Positions 20,632 through 33,467 are shown, counted from the first letter of the stretch. The stretch is 64,000 nt of DNA from Kalmusia sp. IMI 367209 (GCA_027946365.1 JAPEUQ010000005.1:1674001-1738000), one strand, 5' to 3'. Numbers and translations are program-made. The notes: generated from the letters alone by a model not told the origin.

Positions 20632-23563
20632 ATGGCCGAAGCTTTACTCGCGCTGGGTGTGGCGGCCAGTATCGTCCAACTCATTGGTTTCACGAGCAGT
20701 CTCATCTCAAAAGGCAGCGAGATTTACAAGACTGCAGACGGGGAGCTCCTCGAGCATGTTGAGTTTGAAGCGATCGCGAACCATATCCAATCACTCAACA
20801 GTCAGATAGCCTGGACACCGAGACTTCATCAAAAGGGCAACAAACTGTCATCAAGTAAAAGCGAGCATCAGTTGGAAGGACTGTGCGATAGTTGCAATGA
20901 AGTGGCTTGGAGTTTATTGACCGCTATCCAAGAATTGAAGTCCGAAGGAGGGAACAAAAAATGGGACACTTTCCAACAAGCTCTCAGATCAGTGTGGAAG
21001 CACGACAAGATCCAAAAACTTACGGAAAGATTGGAGCGTTATCGCCGCACTATCGACTCCGTCCTATTACAGATACTTCGGTAATCGCAATCAACCAACT
21101 ATAATTGTTTTCATGCTAAGAACAGTCTGCAGCGAGAGAATAGAGTATTTGAATGATTTACAGATTCAGAGTACCGAAGCTGTGCAAGGTTCTCTCCGTG
21201 GAATAATGAATCAGACGAAGTTATGGCACGCAGAGATCATGGCACTTCTGCAAAAGAACAATATGAAACTGACCAAGACTGCTGATATGTCTCTCTTCTC
21301 AGCATCAGTATCGGAGGCTACTTACAAGCAAAGAGAGGGGCAGGCTAGGCTGGAACTCCTTGAAACGCTTCAATTTACTGGGATGGATGATCGATACGAA
21401 CGAATCATAGATGCACACCGGCAGACATTTGAGTGGATGTTTGTTCGGCTAACCGATCGCGCCGGTGTTGACCGCCCGGAGATTGGCCAAGATGCAACTG
21501 TTTCTGACGGTTATAACAGTCACATTCAGTGGGATAGCTTCATGGAATGGCTTCACGAAGGTGTTCCTCTTTATTGGTGTACAGGGAAGCCTGGTTCTGG
21601 AAAGTCTACTCTCATGAAATTCCTCTACAACGACCCTCGTACTTACGAAGGCCTATCCAATTGGCTCGGGGATCATCCTCTTATTAAAGCCGGATTCTTT
21701 TTTTGGAACTCTGGAACGAAGATGCAAATGTCACGCATGGGGTTACTACAGTCACTCCTTTATCAATGCCTCGAGGCCCGGATGGATCTCATTTCAGATG
21801 TGTTCCCAAAAAGATGGAAGAAGCATACCCTCTTCGGAGGAGATCTTGCGCCTTTGACCTGGGGTGAGCTCACTTGTGCGCTTCGGGCTCTCGTGGACAG
21901 GACCGACCTTCACTTCTTATTCTTCATCGATGGACTAGATGAATTCGACGAAGAGCCTTCAGAGCTAGCGGAATTCGTTTTGACCTTATCGGCTTCTCCA
22001 AACATCAAGTTGTGTGTCGCAAGCCGGCCGTGGCTTGTTTTCGAGGAAGCATTTGACAAGCGACCGCGATTGATGCTGGAGAATTTAACGAAACGCGACA
22101 TTCAGCTGTTCGTCACAGAAAAACTCCAAAGCAGTAAACGATTCATCGAGCTCCAGCAATTTCAGCCGCAAGCTGCACAGAATCTGATTTACGAGATCTC
22201 CAGCAAGGCTTCTGGGGTTTTTCTTTGGGTTTTTCTTGTTGTGAATTCTCTGCTAGAGGGTTTGAGAGACGGTGACAGTATCCCGGAGCTTGGAAATCGA
22301 TTAGCATTTTTGCCGTCTGACTTGGAACTGCTGTTCCGAAAGATTCTTGATCGGCTAGATGCAACTTACTTTGAACAAGCGTCGAAAATCTTTCAGCTTG
22401 TCCGTGAAGCATACGAGCCTCCCTCTTTGTTGACATTAGCTTTTGCCGAATATGGCCAAGAAGCAGCAATGCAAGCATCGTGCGAGCCTATTACAGAACA
22501 AGAATTGTCGTTTCAAGGAGATGGGATGAAGAGGCGCCTAAACAGCCGATGTAAAGGTCTCTTAGAGGCCCCGAATCATTGGCTGGGAGCCTATGCTCCG
22601 GTACAATATCTACACAGAACGGTCAGGGATTATATGAAGTCTCCAGATGTGTGGGACCACATAACATCTGGCGCCGCAGATTTCGAGCCCCATTCTGCCT
22701 TGCGTGGCTCTTTCTTGCTACAGCTGAAAAGACTCGAGCCTTCACCATCGCACGTAGTATTAGATCGACTATGGAGGACTGTATCATTGGGTATACAGCA
22801 TGCAACGATTGATGATGCTACAACAAGATGTCAAATACCATATCTCGACGAAATCGATCGGGCTGGTTCAGTATTTGCTAACCGTACACTTCCACATCCT
22901 CTGGCCGGCTCTAGAGGAACCAAATGGCTCGATAACGTATTTTTCCCAAAGGCCCGTCTTAAAAATTCTACAAATATCTGCTGGACAGACTCCACACTTC
23001 TGGCTCATGAGGAATGTTTCCTTGTCGAAGATTGGAACTCGATGAGGCCGACATCTATTCCTAGTTTCGTAGAGCTAGCTTTCAAGCTTCACATCTACCC
23101 CTATGTAGAACACAAGCTGAGCTGCGGGGCACCTCTTCCTATGCCAAGAGGCACCATATGTTTCTTGTGTTCAGCGACTGTCACCTCGGATGTTGAGGCC
23201 GTACGACTTTTGCTCAATAACGGGTTAGATCTGAAACATTCCGATTGCGTTCGACGTACTGGGCCATGGGATCTTCTTCTCCACGGAATAGACTCGTCTT
23301 TCCTCCTTGTCAGCTGGGAAAAGTGTGCTGATCTCGTCGAATTGTATCTAAAGCACGAAGCTGATCCTTGGGTGACTATCGATGACCAGAGTATCGAAGA
23401 AATAATTTCAAGAACATTCAGGCATCGTGACTCGACGCGAACAGAAGAATTGATTGCCCTCCTTGAGAAGTCACGCAGAAGCAAGAAGAATAACAAAGGA
23501 AAATTTGGCAAAGTACAACATTTCGCTACGAAGCTCAAGCGATTCCCGTTCAGAAGTACCTAA
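20632..23563 (+). CDS. NACHT-domain NLR-like protein
   Basis: Exons 20632-21080 and 21133-23563 join across a 52 nt intron (GTAATC donor, gctaag branch point, ctgcag acceptor) to give 959 residues. Residues 1-150 match the helical N-terminal domain frequent in fungal NLRs (MAEALLALGVAASIVQLIGF then a coiled-coil-like region). The NACHT NTPase core has the Walker A motif GKPGSGKST (about 301-309), a FFIDGLDEFDEE Walker B segment (about 412-422) and the following CVASRPW sensor-type motif. The characteristic 'YLHRTVRDYM' block comes later. The C-terminal part has at most one ankyrin-like unit (DVEAVRLLLNNGLDL), with no WD40 or TPR array, so the sensor end is short or degenerate. Such STAND NTPases act in non-self recognition and regulated cell death. 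No frameshift was seen. Confidence 0.9.
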
Positions 23564-23635
23564 GTCTCTCCCTACAGCGGGAGCTTTCTACTCATGTCTT
23601 TCTTCATTCACCATCTCGTCCCGTTCTTTTGTCCT

Positions 23636-23722
23636 TTGACACATCTTACATGTAAATTTGCTTATTGACACATCTTACATGTAAATTTGCTTATTGACAC
23701 ATCTTACATGTAAATTTGCTTA
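23636..23722. repeat. Three perfect 29-bp tandem repeats
   Basis: Units start at 23636, 23665 and 23694 and are identical over 29 bases (ttgacacatcttacatgtaa plus nine more); the next three bases repeat the unit start. The array lies 73 bp after the stop of the NACHT gene, so it probably falls in its 3' UTR or terminator region. Each unit contains the palindrome-like word ttacatgtaa. Confidence 0.95.
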
Positions 23723-24326
23723 TTGTACGTTCCTCTTTATATAGGCTAGCGTCAATAAAACACATCTATGTCTCGGTCCTTATACTCATTCGTGTTAGAG
23801 CGCTTGAGACCTTCCAGCCACCTTTCTGACTCAGCCCAAGGTCGACAGGCTACACTAGGGGAGTCTCGCCCTTTCACTCAGCTGGGAATGTCTATTCTCC
23901 GTACATCCCCTTTTGTAACCTGCGTTATGGTTTAGCATACGTAGCGGACTAATTAGAAGCCTTCACTCCATATTTTGAGCATAGATATAATCAAATATCG
24001 ATAAAGTCCGTACTCATAAATCCCTTCAAGCGTATTGTGGAGCATTCTGTGAAGGAGCGAAAGGTCAACCCACTTGCTCCTAGCAGATAGACTCTATATA
24101 ACCGTCACACATTCCAAAAGTACCTCACTCTGCAATATGCGAAGAGAGGAACTCAGCTATCATTATCACCTCATGAAGCTCTCATATCCCAAACTCGCCT
24201 CGAGTATTTGGTAAGAGTGCTCTATAATCCGTCTTACACAAGCTCCATAAGAACCTCTCGAATCGTCAATTTGGCTCTCCCAGGCCCATACCATCACCAA
24301 CATCGCTTCCCACGCCTTCTATAAAT
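23723..24326. other. Intergenic stretch between convergent genes
   Basis: 3' flanks of the NACHT gene (plus) and the DJ-1-like gene (minus). Nothing else recognised. Confidence 0.4.
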
Positions 24327-25078
24327 TCACAACGTCGCAGCAACCACCATCGGTCCCGCAACCTCATCCCTCTTCTCCTTCCCAGCCAGCACCTCCACAA
24401 TCGTCAGCGCAAATCCCAGCGCCGTACCAGGCCTATCCGCTTATTAGTCCACGCTCTCTACCTTCGAAAGCTAACTTACCCTCGGCTCGTAATAACCTTC
24501 CCATCAATCACAACCCTCTCCTCACTATACTCCCATCCACCCTCCGTCTCCACGGCCTCCCTCACGCTCGGATGACTCGTAACCTTCACCTTCGCGCCGC
24601 CATGCTTCTTCTGCGCGGCCACCAGCGCCGTCGTCCCCGCGCAGATGGCCGCCACGTGCTTGCCCGCGGCCAGGAACTTGGCGATCATGTCGAGCACGGC
24701 GTCCGAAGTGGAGAAGGTCTTTGCGCCCGGCCCGCCGCCGGGCAGGATCAGGATGTCGTAGGATTCGTGGGCGGAGACGGAGCCGACGGATAGGAGGGTG
24801 GGGAAGTCGGGCACGATGCGGATGTTGCGGGTCATACTGTTTTGGTGCATAAGCTTTGATAATTTGGACGGAGGGAGGGGTGGAGGGGACGGACTGGGCG
24901 TAGTTCTCCTTGAGGTTTACGCCGGCGGATACGACTTCGAAGCCGGCTCGCGTCAGGACTGCAGTCAGGTCAGTGATTGTGTTGATGTGTGGTAATTAAG
25001 AGGATATTTACCGTCGTAAGGGGTCACGAATTCAATCTCCTCTGACCCATCGGCTACTAGGATTAGCGCTTTCGGCAT
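24327..25078 (-). CDS. DJ-1/PfpI (ThiJ) family protein
   Basis: Four exons, 25078-25012, 24958-24895, 24836-24480 and 24432-24327, give 197 residues, close to human DJ-1 (189). The start MPKALILVADGSEEIEFV includes the conserved Glu near residue 15. The glycine turn LPGGGPGAKTF is present, and the nucleophile elbow VAAICAG places the reactive Cys near residue 109. The C-terminus GPGTALGFALTIVE matches the family end. Intron 2 (24894-24837) uses the unusual donor GTCCGT, chosen because it restores the family reading (NLKENYAHMTRNIRIVPD); the other introns are GTAAAT and GTAAGT. Members act as glutathione-independent glyoxalases or deglycases and protect against methylglyoxal and oxidative stress; which activity applies here cannot be decided from sequence. 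Confidence 0.9.
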
Positions 25079-26139
25079 TGTGAGTTTGCTCTTGGTGGTC
25101 GTGTGCTGGGAGCTTCTCGTAGGTTGCAGAGGTTTTTGCTCAGTTGAAACAATAGAAAATAGGTTGAAGTACTCTCGAGAACAATTACTTAAGTTTTACG
25201 TACACGTGAATGTTTGTCACTGTTTGAGGGTGACGTCGGCGGGGAAGGGTCCTAGCTTCCTATCGTGTCCCCGCGGTGGGGTTCCTGCCGAATTTGGGTC
25301 TCCAACCACACAAGGCTACGAATAGGGAAGAGCCGTGGTGCTTATACCCTCGCAAGGATCACGTCAACATCGTAAGACCAAGGCGAACAGCGCAAGAAAA
25401 ACATAGAGGTAAAAAAAAAATGAACGTAATATCATGTGTCTTGATCGTGGCCCTCACAAATTCATCCCAGGATATCAAACTCCCCAGTCTACATGTACGC
25501 ACGCTGTACAAAACACCAACTTAGCGCCCGAAAACAATCATCTGTACTCATCGACATTATTACGCCCAAACACATGAACCAGCAACGCATCGCAGCCATC
25601 TGTCGCTCAACCAGGGGAATCATCGTGTGCTCATGCAACTGTGAAAAGTACCGCTCGGAACGACGAGGCGTCACAAGACTAAAAGATCCCAAGATGGGCT
25701 CTCGTCCCATACGCCTCCTATATCACCATCGTAAATTAGGCGGTTAGACAGCTTGATGGAGCGCCTGCCTCCTCCATCTGGCTGACAATTGCGTCTTGAT
25801 AACTGAAAAACAGAGAAGCTGACAATCGAACTCATGCCAACTGATGCGAACAAAGAAGCCAAGGTATCAAAAGATGAGCCGAACGGTCGTAAAAATATGA
25901 GAGATCAGTCGTTTCGATAACGTCCCGAAATGTCATCTGACGGTACGGTTTCCGAACGCCAGGAATCCACTCAGAGAGTGGGATGCAAACGGTGAATGTC
26001 AGCGAATGCCAAATGAGTGGTACGGTGAATTTCGATCTCGTGTTCACGAGAGGATATGTGACGACTTTCGCGGCGTTGCAACGCCTGCAAGTTTGAACCC
26101 TGCAGTGAAGATTCTATAAAACATGGCAGGTGCCATTGA
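25079..26139. other. Upstream region of the DJ-1-like gene and 3' flank of areA
   Basis: No gene supported. AreA-type genes usually have a long 3' UTR with mRNA-stability elements, so part of this interval before 26140 is probably areA 3' UTR (inference). Confidence 0.45.
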
Positions 26140-28972
26140 TCAAAGCGACATGGTGAGCCATTCCCATTCCTGAGGTCCAGAGGACGTAGAAAGACCTTGG
26201 CCCATGGCACCCATAGGGAGACTGCCCAAATTCTGGTTCGGACTCATGTTCTGAGAGACTACAGACTCCTTTCTTCTCGCGCTTGCTGGTGCTTTCCCGC
26301 TCGTATCGTCTGCATCTGCCATTTCCAATTCCTGCGAGTCACTCTTGCTCTGTCCCCGGGCGCGCCTGGGTGGCGCGTTGGCGGCACGTCCCTGAGCGGC
26401 GCTTGATGCGCTGCTGGGCTGGGCTTTGGGCGGTCCTGGTGCTATAGGAACCACACCGCCAGTTTTCGTAGCGGGTGCGGCGCCTGTTGAATTGTTGGCG
26501 CTACTGCTGGTGGCTCCAAGCCCAACCGAGCCAGTCGACTTTGGCGATTCCGAATCTGCGCCTTTGCCTGATGTTGGCGTCGAGACGGGAGTCTGTGCGA
26601 GCGAATTCTTCCGAGATGATTTCTTCGACGCACGGGACGAAGACCCACCCACAGGAGCCGAGGTACCGCTGCCTCGATTGCGCTTCTTGATGACGTCTGT
26701 CTTGAGTGATAGAGGTCGCACAACTCCGTGCAGCTTAAGGAAGAGGCCGCATGCATTGCAAAGAGGATGGCCTTCGGGGTTGCGGCGCCAGAGTGGCGTG
26801 GTCTGTGTAAAGCAGTTGGTACATGTCGTCGGGGTGTTGCCTTGTTCACCCGGCTTACTTCCTCCAGGGCTGGGAGGACGAGACGGGGCAGCAGAACTCA
26901 ACCCCGACTCTGGCGGAGTATTGGGTGATGATTGTGGCCGTCCAAGCATTCCTTGGTGGGCGAGACCGGCAGCATTGGGTGTGGAGCTTGTGCGGGGTAT
27001 CTTCTGTCGTCTAGGATCGTTCCCACGATTTCGAATGTCGCTGACCGAGGCTGCTGAGCCATGCGTGCGGCCTAAACTACTGCTAGGACCCCAGTGGTCT
27101 TGAGGCGAATGCATCATCTCCGTTGGGCCAATGGTGACCGTTTTCCGTGGAGGGCCAGCAGGAAAGCGTGCTGGAATAGGGTTGAATTGATTAGACAGGT
27201 CAGTTTCCCACTGAAACCCTGCATTGAAGTCGACCGAGCCTTCATCCATGGGTGACGAGTACTCCTGTTGGGTCGGCATCGTCCGATCTGCGAAAGCGCC
27301 TTCGTCATCTTCACCATCTGAGTCTGCGCCAAAGGAAAACATGTTCTCGTTTCGTGTGTATTGCAAGTTCTCTTGTCGGAAAGGAAGGTTGTTGTGCAGG
27401 ACGTGGGTAGGATCGACATGGCCAGGCTGGCCAAAGGAGGAGGCTGTGAAGGGCGCAGAAGCGGGTGCACTCGTGATGGCACTAAACATGGAGTCGCCCA
27501 TGCTGCTCGGGTTGAAGATGTACTGGGGCTGCATCGAGGAGGAGAGGTTGGACGGTCGGTGAGGACCGAAGGTATGGTTGGAGTTTGTACCGCGGATGTC
27601 CATGCCGTTACGGTCAAAGTACATGTGGCCCTCTTCTTGTATGGGCTGCGGCGTGGATGCGGTAGAGTGGAAGGCGGAGCTCGGCGGGGAGTAATAGTCT
27701 GCAGCCGAGTTGAGCGAGGAGGCCATGGAGTTGCCATTGAAGAGGTTCGAGTATGAGGCGTTCTGGGACATGAGTGGGGATCCCACGGGAGAGAAGCCAA
27801 ACTGCTGCTGGAAAGGACCGGCAGAGCTTATGATGGGATCCTCGGGGAGCTGGAAGTTGGAGGTGTCTATGGCGAAGGGGACCTGCGGCTGCGGGGTGCT
27901 GTACGAGGGCGGCTGCATCGACGACTGGTCGAGCGAGTAGTGGTGGAGGGCAGCCTCGTCGTCTGGGTTGCTCGGAATCATGATGCTGTTCACGGGAGGT
28001 ACCTGAGGAGAAGCCTCTGCGCGCCGCTTGGGAGGCTGATAAGGAACATGTTAGCAGGGTGGAGCCGGACATGTGTGTAGATAAGGGACTCACTCGTCGC
28101 TCGTCGATAGAAGTCTTGCGGACTCGCCGCTGGACATAACCAAACTCATTCTCTCGGTCGCGATGGAGGGCGGGGGGTACTGAGGGAGCGGATGCGTGGG
28201 CGAGGGAGAGGTCTGGGTCGTGGTGTTGATTAGCCTTCCTTATCGGTATCGCCGGGGCGGTTGCTGTAGACGATGTCCGCATCTCATTCGACGGCGAGGG
28301 CGGCAGGCCGGCGGGACTGCCCACCGACGACGGCTGTATAAAGTCGTCCAGATTCATGGCATCGCTCGCACTCTGGGGGGAGAGGAGCCTGCGCCTGCTG
28401 GTCGACCGAGCGTCGTAATTGCGCAATGCCGCTCGGAGCGCTCTTCAGGGCAGGCCGCGGGGGTGCAGCCATTGGCGGGGCCCTCAGATGGTCATACTGG
28501 ACCTGGCTACACGCAGCAAAGAGAATTGTTAGCAGACGTCGAAAGGGAGAGATGCGCGCGGCTGGGGCTCTTGTCAGCCCCGTTGCGCATTGCGACTTGC
28601 GCACCTTTTATTGCGTTCGCGTTCGGCACGGCGCATGCTCATGGCCATCATCCGCCACGTTAGGTTCTCCATGCGCTCCGCATTGGGGAGCTGTGTCCTC
28701 GCCTTACTGTACAGCTTCCAGATCTGCGTGCCCAGCGGGTCGTTGCGCTGCATTTCCTCTGGTGAGCCCATGTCTGGGCTGTGAGCATCGTTCTTGAAGT
28801 CTGGGAAGATGGAGCTCGCGAGCACGCCCTGGCGCGCAGCCGCCTCGTGCGGCGAAAGGTCCAGGGAGCCCTCCAGGTTGTTGTTGCTGCTGCTGCTGTT
28901 GAAATTGTCCTCGAGTGGCGAGTGCTGGAGGCTGCTGTCCAGCGGCGACCAGGCCTGGGTGGATGTAGACAT
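26140..28972 (-). CDS. areA: AreA/NIT2-type GATA transcription factor (global nitrogen regulator), with an apparent +1 frameshift
   Basis: Exons 28972-28605, 28506-28094 and 28035-26140 (introns 98 and 58 nt; acceptors gtgtag and atcag). The product is about 891 residues if one extra base is discounted. The N-terminal activator motif [20 protein letters not shown] (about 81-100) and the TWRMMAM that follows are typical of AreA/NIT2. The single GATA finger is C-x2-C-x17-C-x2-C (Cys 665, 668, 686, 689; [16 protein letters not shown]), followed by the basic tail ([15 protein letters not shown]). The last residues [10 protein letters not shown] are the conserved C-terminus that contacts the corepressor NmrA in AreA. 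Between [10 protein letters not shown] and [13 protein letters not shown] the frame changes at a run of six C (28380-28375), where five would be in frame. It activates nitrogen-catabolism genes when ammonium or glutamine is scarce. Upstream start or extra 5' exons are possible. Confidence 0.92.
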
Positions 28973-31900
28973 GTGGTGGAGGAGCTGCGGTTTCGAGGTA
29001 TGTATGATGGTACCCCAGATGCGCCTCACGCACGGCAGCGGCAGCTGGAATTGCTTTTGCGCGCACGCACGGGGAAGACTCTCAGCAGCAGGCCGATCTG
29101 GCACCCCTTCACTTCACAGTCGTCAGTACGCCTGGATCTGAGAGCGGTCGGCGCACGGCAACGAGGAATAGGAACGAGACAATTTCCAAGGGCTGGGACT
29201 AGCAGCAGCGGCCGCAGCGGGCTACAGCGCTTGGCGACAGGTCTGGCGACGGACGCGGACGTGCAGTGACGCTGTTCTCGGAGCCAAAGGAGCCTTCGTT
29301 GGAGATGTGGTGAGGGGACGCGTGGGGGGTGGGTCGCACGGTCAAATCAAACGAGCGCCGTGGCTTTTCCCAGCACGAGCCGAACGGATGCTGCACGCCC
29401 AACTGCTCGACGACGGCGCCCCGACGACCGCAGCCAGCTCGCCGGACACGCTCCGGGCGCAACGCAGCACTAACCTCCGGCAGCACCGCAGGCACAAGAA
29501 ACACCAGAGCACGCCGTTTGCGCGCTGCCGACGCCCGGGTGGAGCGACGCGCTGGGCCGCGTTGGACGTTGGGAAGCCCTTCGCAGCGCAGCAGAACGCT
29601 GGGCGAGAATGCTGGCCCGCCTAGAGCATGCACGCTGCCGCACCTCGCACCCTGTCAGATGGCAGACGCATGGTCAGTGCTACCCCGGGCCAATTTGGGA
29701 TCCCTGGACGAAGCTTTGCTGGGCGTTGGGTGGCCGCGCCGCAGCGTGGAGTAAAGAAGCGTGGAGAGGCTGCGTGTGGCCTGTTTCGACCTGACGCGTG
29801 AATGTACGCCCGCCCACGACGCCCACGACGCCCACGACCAAATCCTGTCCGCAGCGCTTCGGCAGTCATCTCGCGCCTCAGCACGCGACAGCCTTTCCGC
29901 CACGGCCGTCCGTCGTTGCTGTCCCGCGAGCGCCTTTGCATGGTTCGCCAGGCGACGTAGACCGCCGCTCCACCAAAATGGACGGCTTGAACTCGCGGGT
30001 AGCATCGACGGAAGCCTTCCAAGGCCATTGGCTGCTAGCTGCGCTGCCTCGCTCCACTTCCCTCGCCGACAGCGGTCTTTTGCTACGCATCGACGAGCTT
30101 GCGAGAGCCTCCGAAGCCTCCGTGGGACACGCAGCACATCGTGTGCATCCTGTCCTGCCTCACCATGGTGTCGTCCTTGTCATTTACCCAGAACAGCATG
30201 TCGAGACAAGCAGCCAAGGACTCTTCAACCCACCATGACGCACGTCCGCAGAGACCCTGCGCGCGCGCCAGATCTTAGTGAGTCCAGCTAGCGTACGCGC
30301 AGTCTCCAATGTCTTCCGACTTCGCCCTGGCCAGCTTCGCCTTCCTATAGTTCCCGACGCTTCACCATACTGAAGGGCCCGCTGGATCCACTATTCATTG
30401 CTTCTCAGCACACTACGAGCGGGCATGCTTGCAAATGGTGAGGACAGCTGCTGACCAGCATCACTTTACCTACGACGCCAGAGCAGACCTTCGCCCAAAC
30501 AAGGAACAGACGCCCGAAGTTAGCGCGAGGCAACATGAAGAATCAATAAATTGACCTATCCATGCGCGTTCGAAAACGGTGCGCCTGCGGTCCGCTGCAG
30601 CGCATTGCCTGGGACATGGCTGGCATCTTTGTCGAAAGGGTCCAAAGTTATTCCATTTACCAGGTTAGGCGGCTCGCGAGAGGCGAACTTGCGGGTACTC
30701 TTGAGCTGGAGACGGTGGACCTGACGCTTATGTGCAACACTTGCCACATGTCCTATCATTTCTCGTCCCACCGCATCAGCGCCGCAGAATGAGAATGGTC
30801 GCGGATTCGTCGCTGTGTTCGAAGCTTGCAACTCCATCTCACGTGCGCCATTCACCCCAAGAAATCCCACGATCTGCGCAAGGTCCACGCCCGTGTATAG
30901 ATCAAGCTGAATCGGGATATAGCCCTCGGGCGCAGTTCTCGGGTCATCTACTTTACCAGGCGGAACAAATGGCGGCAACCTTGGCTTTTAGCCGTTGCTA
31001 TATGCAGTAGCCTCAAGATGAGAGTGGATACTATCAAACGAGCTCGAACGGATGTTTGCTTCTTCGGAACGGCCGAGTAAAGGCATTGGCATTGAAGTGC
31101 TCTATTCTACATTTGAGGAAGCTGACGCAGGCTAATAAAAGCAGGTGTTGTCGTCTCTACCGATTCATGCGTCTACAGAGGTGGTTTGTGCTTGACGTCG
31201 CGCGCAGCTAGCTTTCTACCGTTAGAATACCGACGATCGGCCTGCCCATTGTCGCGTGGGACTTTCACATGCATGCCCGCTTCCCAGAACCCTCCACGAA
31301 AGGCACTCAGCACGACGTTCCCATCGTGTGATGACGACTCTACGCGCACCACTCCACGCGCCTAGATCCCGCGGCGAAGAATTTCAAAACATTACCCCGA
31401 CGCGCCATCCTGGAGCGTAAGGAGAAACGCAGCGTTCCTGATTGGCCAGTGTTACGAATACGATAGAGCGTGGGGGGTTGCAAGGGCTCCCTGCTATTCC
31501 TTGTGCTGACTTGCAGGAAATGCAGGGATTCAAGGTCGTCGAGACCAAGCGCTAGGCCGACGGAAACCGCCTAGTCGAGGATGATGAATTAGAAAGGCCG
31601 GGAGGGTCTACCAGCCGTAATCGCTCGTTGGAGGTCGTCCTCTAGAGCGATAATTCCTTTCCCCCATTGCGCATGCTGCAAAGCCTCCATATTCATACAT
31701 TTCCTACCCTCACCGCGGAAATGAGAGGAACGCAGAAGCGACTCCGACCGGTGAATCTAGACCACTGCTGATTGCAACCGCTGCAGCCGCATGAAAAAAA
31801 AGCAAGGGATCTCGAGGGACAGCACTCTACCAAGCTGGGCGAAATTGTTCCGTCGTCTTGCGGGGGTGGGCTGGTTGTTCGATCCCTGATCATATGTCGT

Positions 31901-33467
31901 GGGATGGTGGGGTTGCCATCTTGATCCGTGTGGGGTGCCATTCCGAGAGCGATATCCTCACCGATCAGCACATTTGATTTGAAGGCGATATCTGAAGTGT
32001 GAAACCCCCAACACTGGTCATGACGGCAAACACTTTGGTCGCGTGCTGCATGGCTGCCCGTTTTGTGGGCTTCGCCATAGCCAAGCGGACCGGACTTTGT
32101 CCCGCAGCGTAGACTCGATTCGACCTGATGCATCCTTCGCACTGAGAGAACAGCCCATACGAGCTGGTGCCGAGGGTTCGAGCGAGCCGTCTCCATGGCC
32201 GACAGTACACCTAGTTAGCTACCTGACAGCAGCAATAAGAGGTCAACCCTTCTATAGGCGGACATCATGCATCAACCGAAGAGATCGGCGACACTGGTGT
32301 CAAATGCGTCTGGCCGTGCAGACTAGGTAGTGTTGTCGGTGTGGCGGAGCCAGTAGCGGCGACAACAAGCTTCACAGTCCACCATCTTCATCTTCGTTGT
32401 CTCAGGCCAGACGGGTCATGTGGCATTCGAAGTACAGTAAGAAGCACCATCTCTATTTCCACCAGGTCACATTTTTTTTTCCTCTCCTCCAAAGTCCTTC
32501 CTTAAACGGAATCGAAATCTTGGCGCGTTGATGCAGGTACGGGTGAGGAGCGGAGCGGAAGGGCGAGCGGAAGCCGGGACGGAAACCTTCGAAAAGCCTC
32601 TCGAGAGAATGCAGCAAGCGGGCGCAACGATTTAATTTATACCAAGGGAGCAAGGCTCGGGACACGGGCATTGTTGCACGGTGAGGCGATCACGCCTTAT
32701 CTTTGCGAAATTGATACATGATAACGACATTGCCAGCCAACTGCCAGCCAAGCACATACCAATAAGGACCGTCCAAGTCGCTTCTGGTCCCCTAATGGCT
32801 GTGCGTCTGATGCAAAACGCCCGCGCTGGAACAGGGCTGACGATCGTATCGCTGGCCGCTGGCTTGAGCTGCCTATCTTGGGACGAGAATTAATCTTATC
32901 TGGATGCGGTGAGATAGCTGTCTTGCAGCTGTACCCTGGGGCTAGCTTCTTTGGGGTTTTTCGCAACGCTCACTGGTGAGATAAGAGCTACAAATATCGC
33001 TTGAGTTGTCGGAGACGGACGATGCGCGTGCCTGTGCTTTGATACAGAGGCACTGTGTAACGACGACTGAGGTGGCCGACGGCGACACGCTTCGTGGGAG
33101 GCCAATGGGCAACAGCAACGCGCAGATCGAAATTGCATTCTGCATCGGCACCAGGCCATTGTCCATAGAATAATCGCAAGCAGACAACCGTCGCAACCAT
33201 GGGCATGCCAGCTTCTTCCCTAATGCTTCTACAAGATCCACCTCCCACGTCCGCATGCCTCCCTGCCTGTCTTCGACAAGACAATTCAATAATTACCTCC
33301 GAGGCCAGATTCGTTCACAGCATCTCGAGGAGTGCGCTAGTTCCACTCAAGAGCACCCTCCGCGTCTTCTGTGCTTATCGCTGCATTTCCTGCTTCTTCC
33401 AGTTCGTATCGCTCGGCGTGCTCGTAGTGTATCCGTGTATCCATGTCCCAAAGCCTGAGGGCCGCCC
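28973..33467. other. 4.5 kb gene-poor stretch upstream of areA
   Basis: GC-rich to about 30300, then mixed. Several overlapping frames on both strands up to 170 codons have no recognisable motifs and look like chance frames in GC-rich DNA. A short GCCCACGAC triplication sits near 29812-29838. The first part probably holds the areA promoter and leader. The two longest frames beyond it (30978-30556 minus, 32196-31693 minus) are not supported as genes. Confidence 0.45.

Noticed and set aside
26426..27103. 225-codon plus-strand frame inside areA
   Set aside because: It mirrors the GATA finger and Ser/Pro-rich part of areA on the other strand; no independent signal.
28376..28506. An intron ending at the ccccccag of areA as explanation of the frame change
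   Set aside because: The only phase-compatible donor (GTCCAG) is poor and the intron would remove the conserved [13 protein letters not shown] block.
29812..29838. Threefold GCCCACGAC repeat
   Set aside because: Too short and simple to suggest a function; noted only in the description of the gene-poor stretch.
30556..30978. 140-codon minus-strand frame
   Set aside because: No recognisable domain, no splice context and no homology signal that I can see; likely chance in GC-rich DNA.
31693..32196. 167-codon minus-strand frame
   Set aside because: Composition rich in Cys, Ser and His without pattern; overlaps other frames; not supported as a gene.
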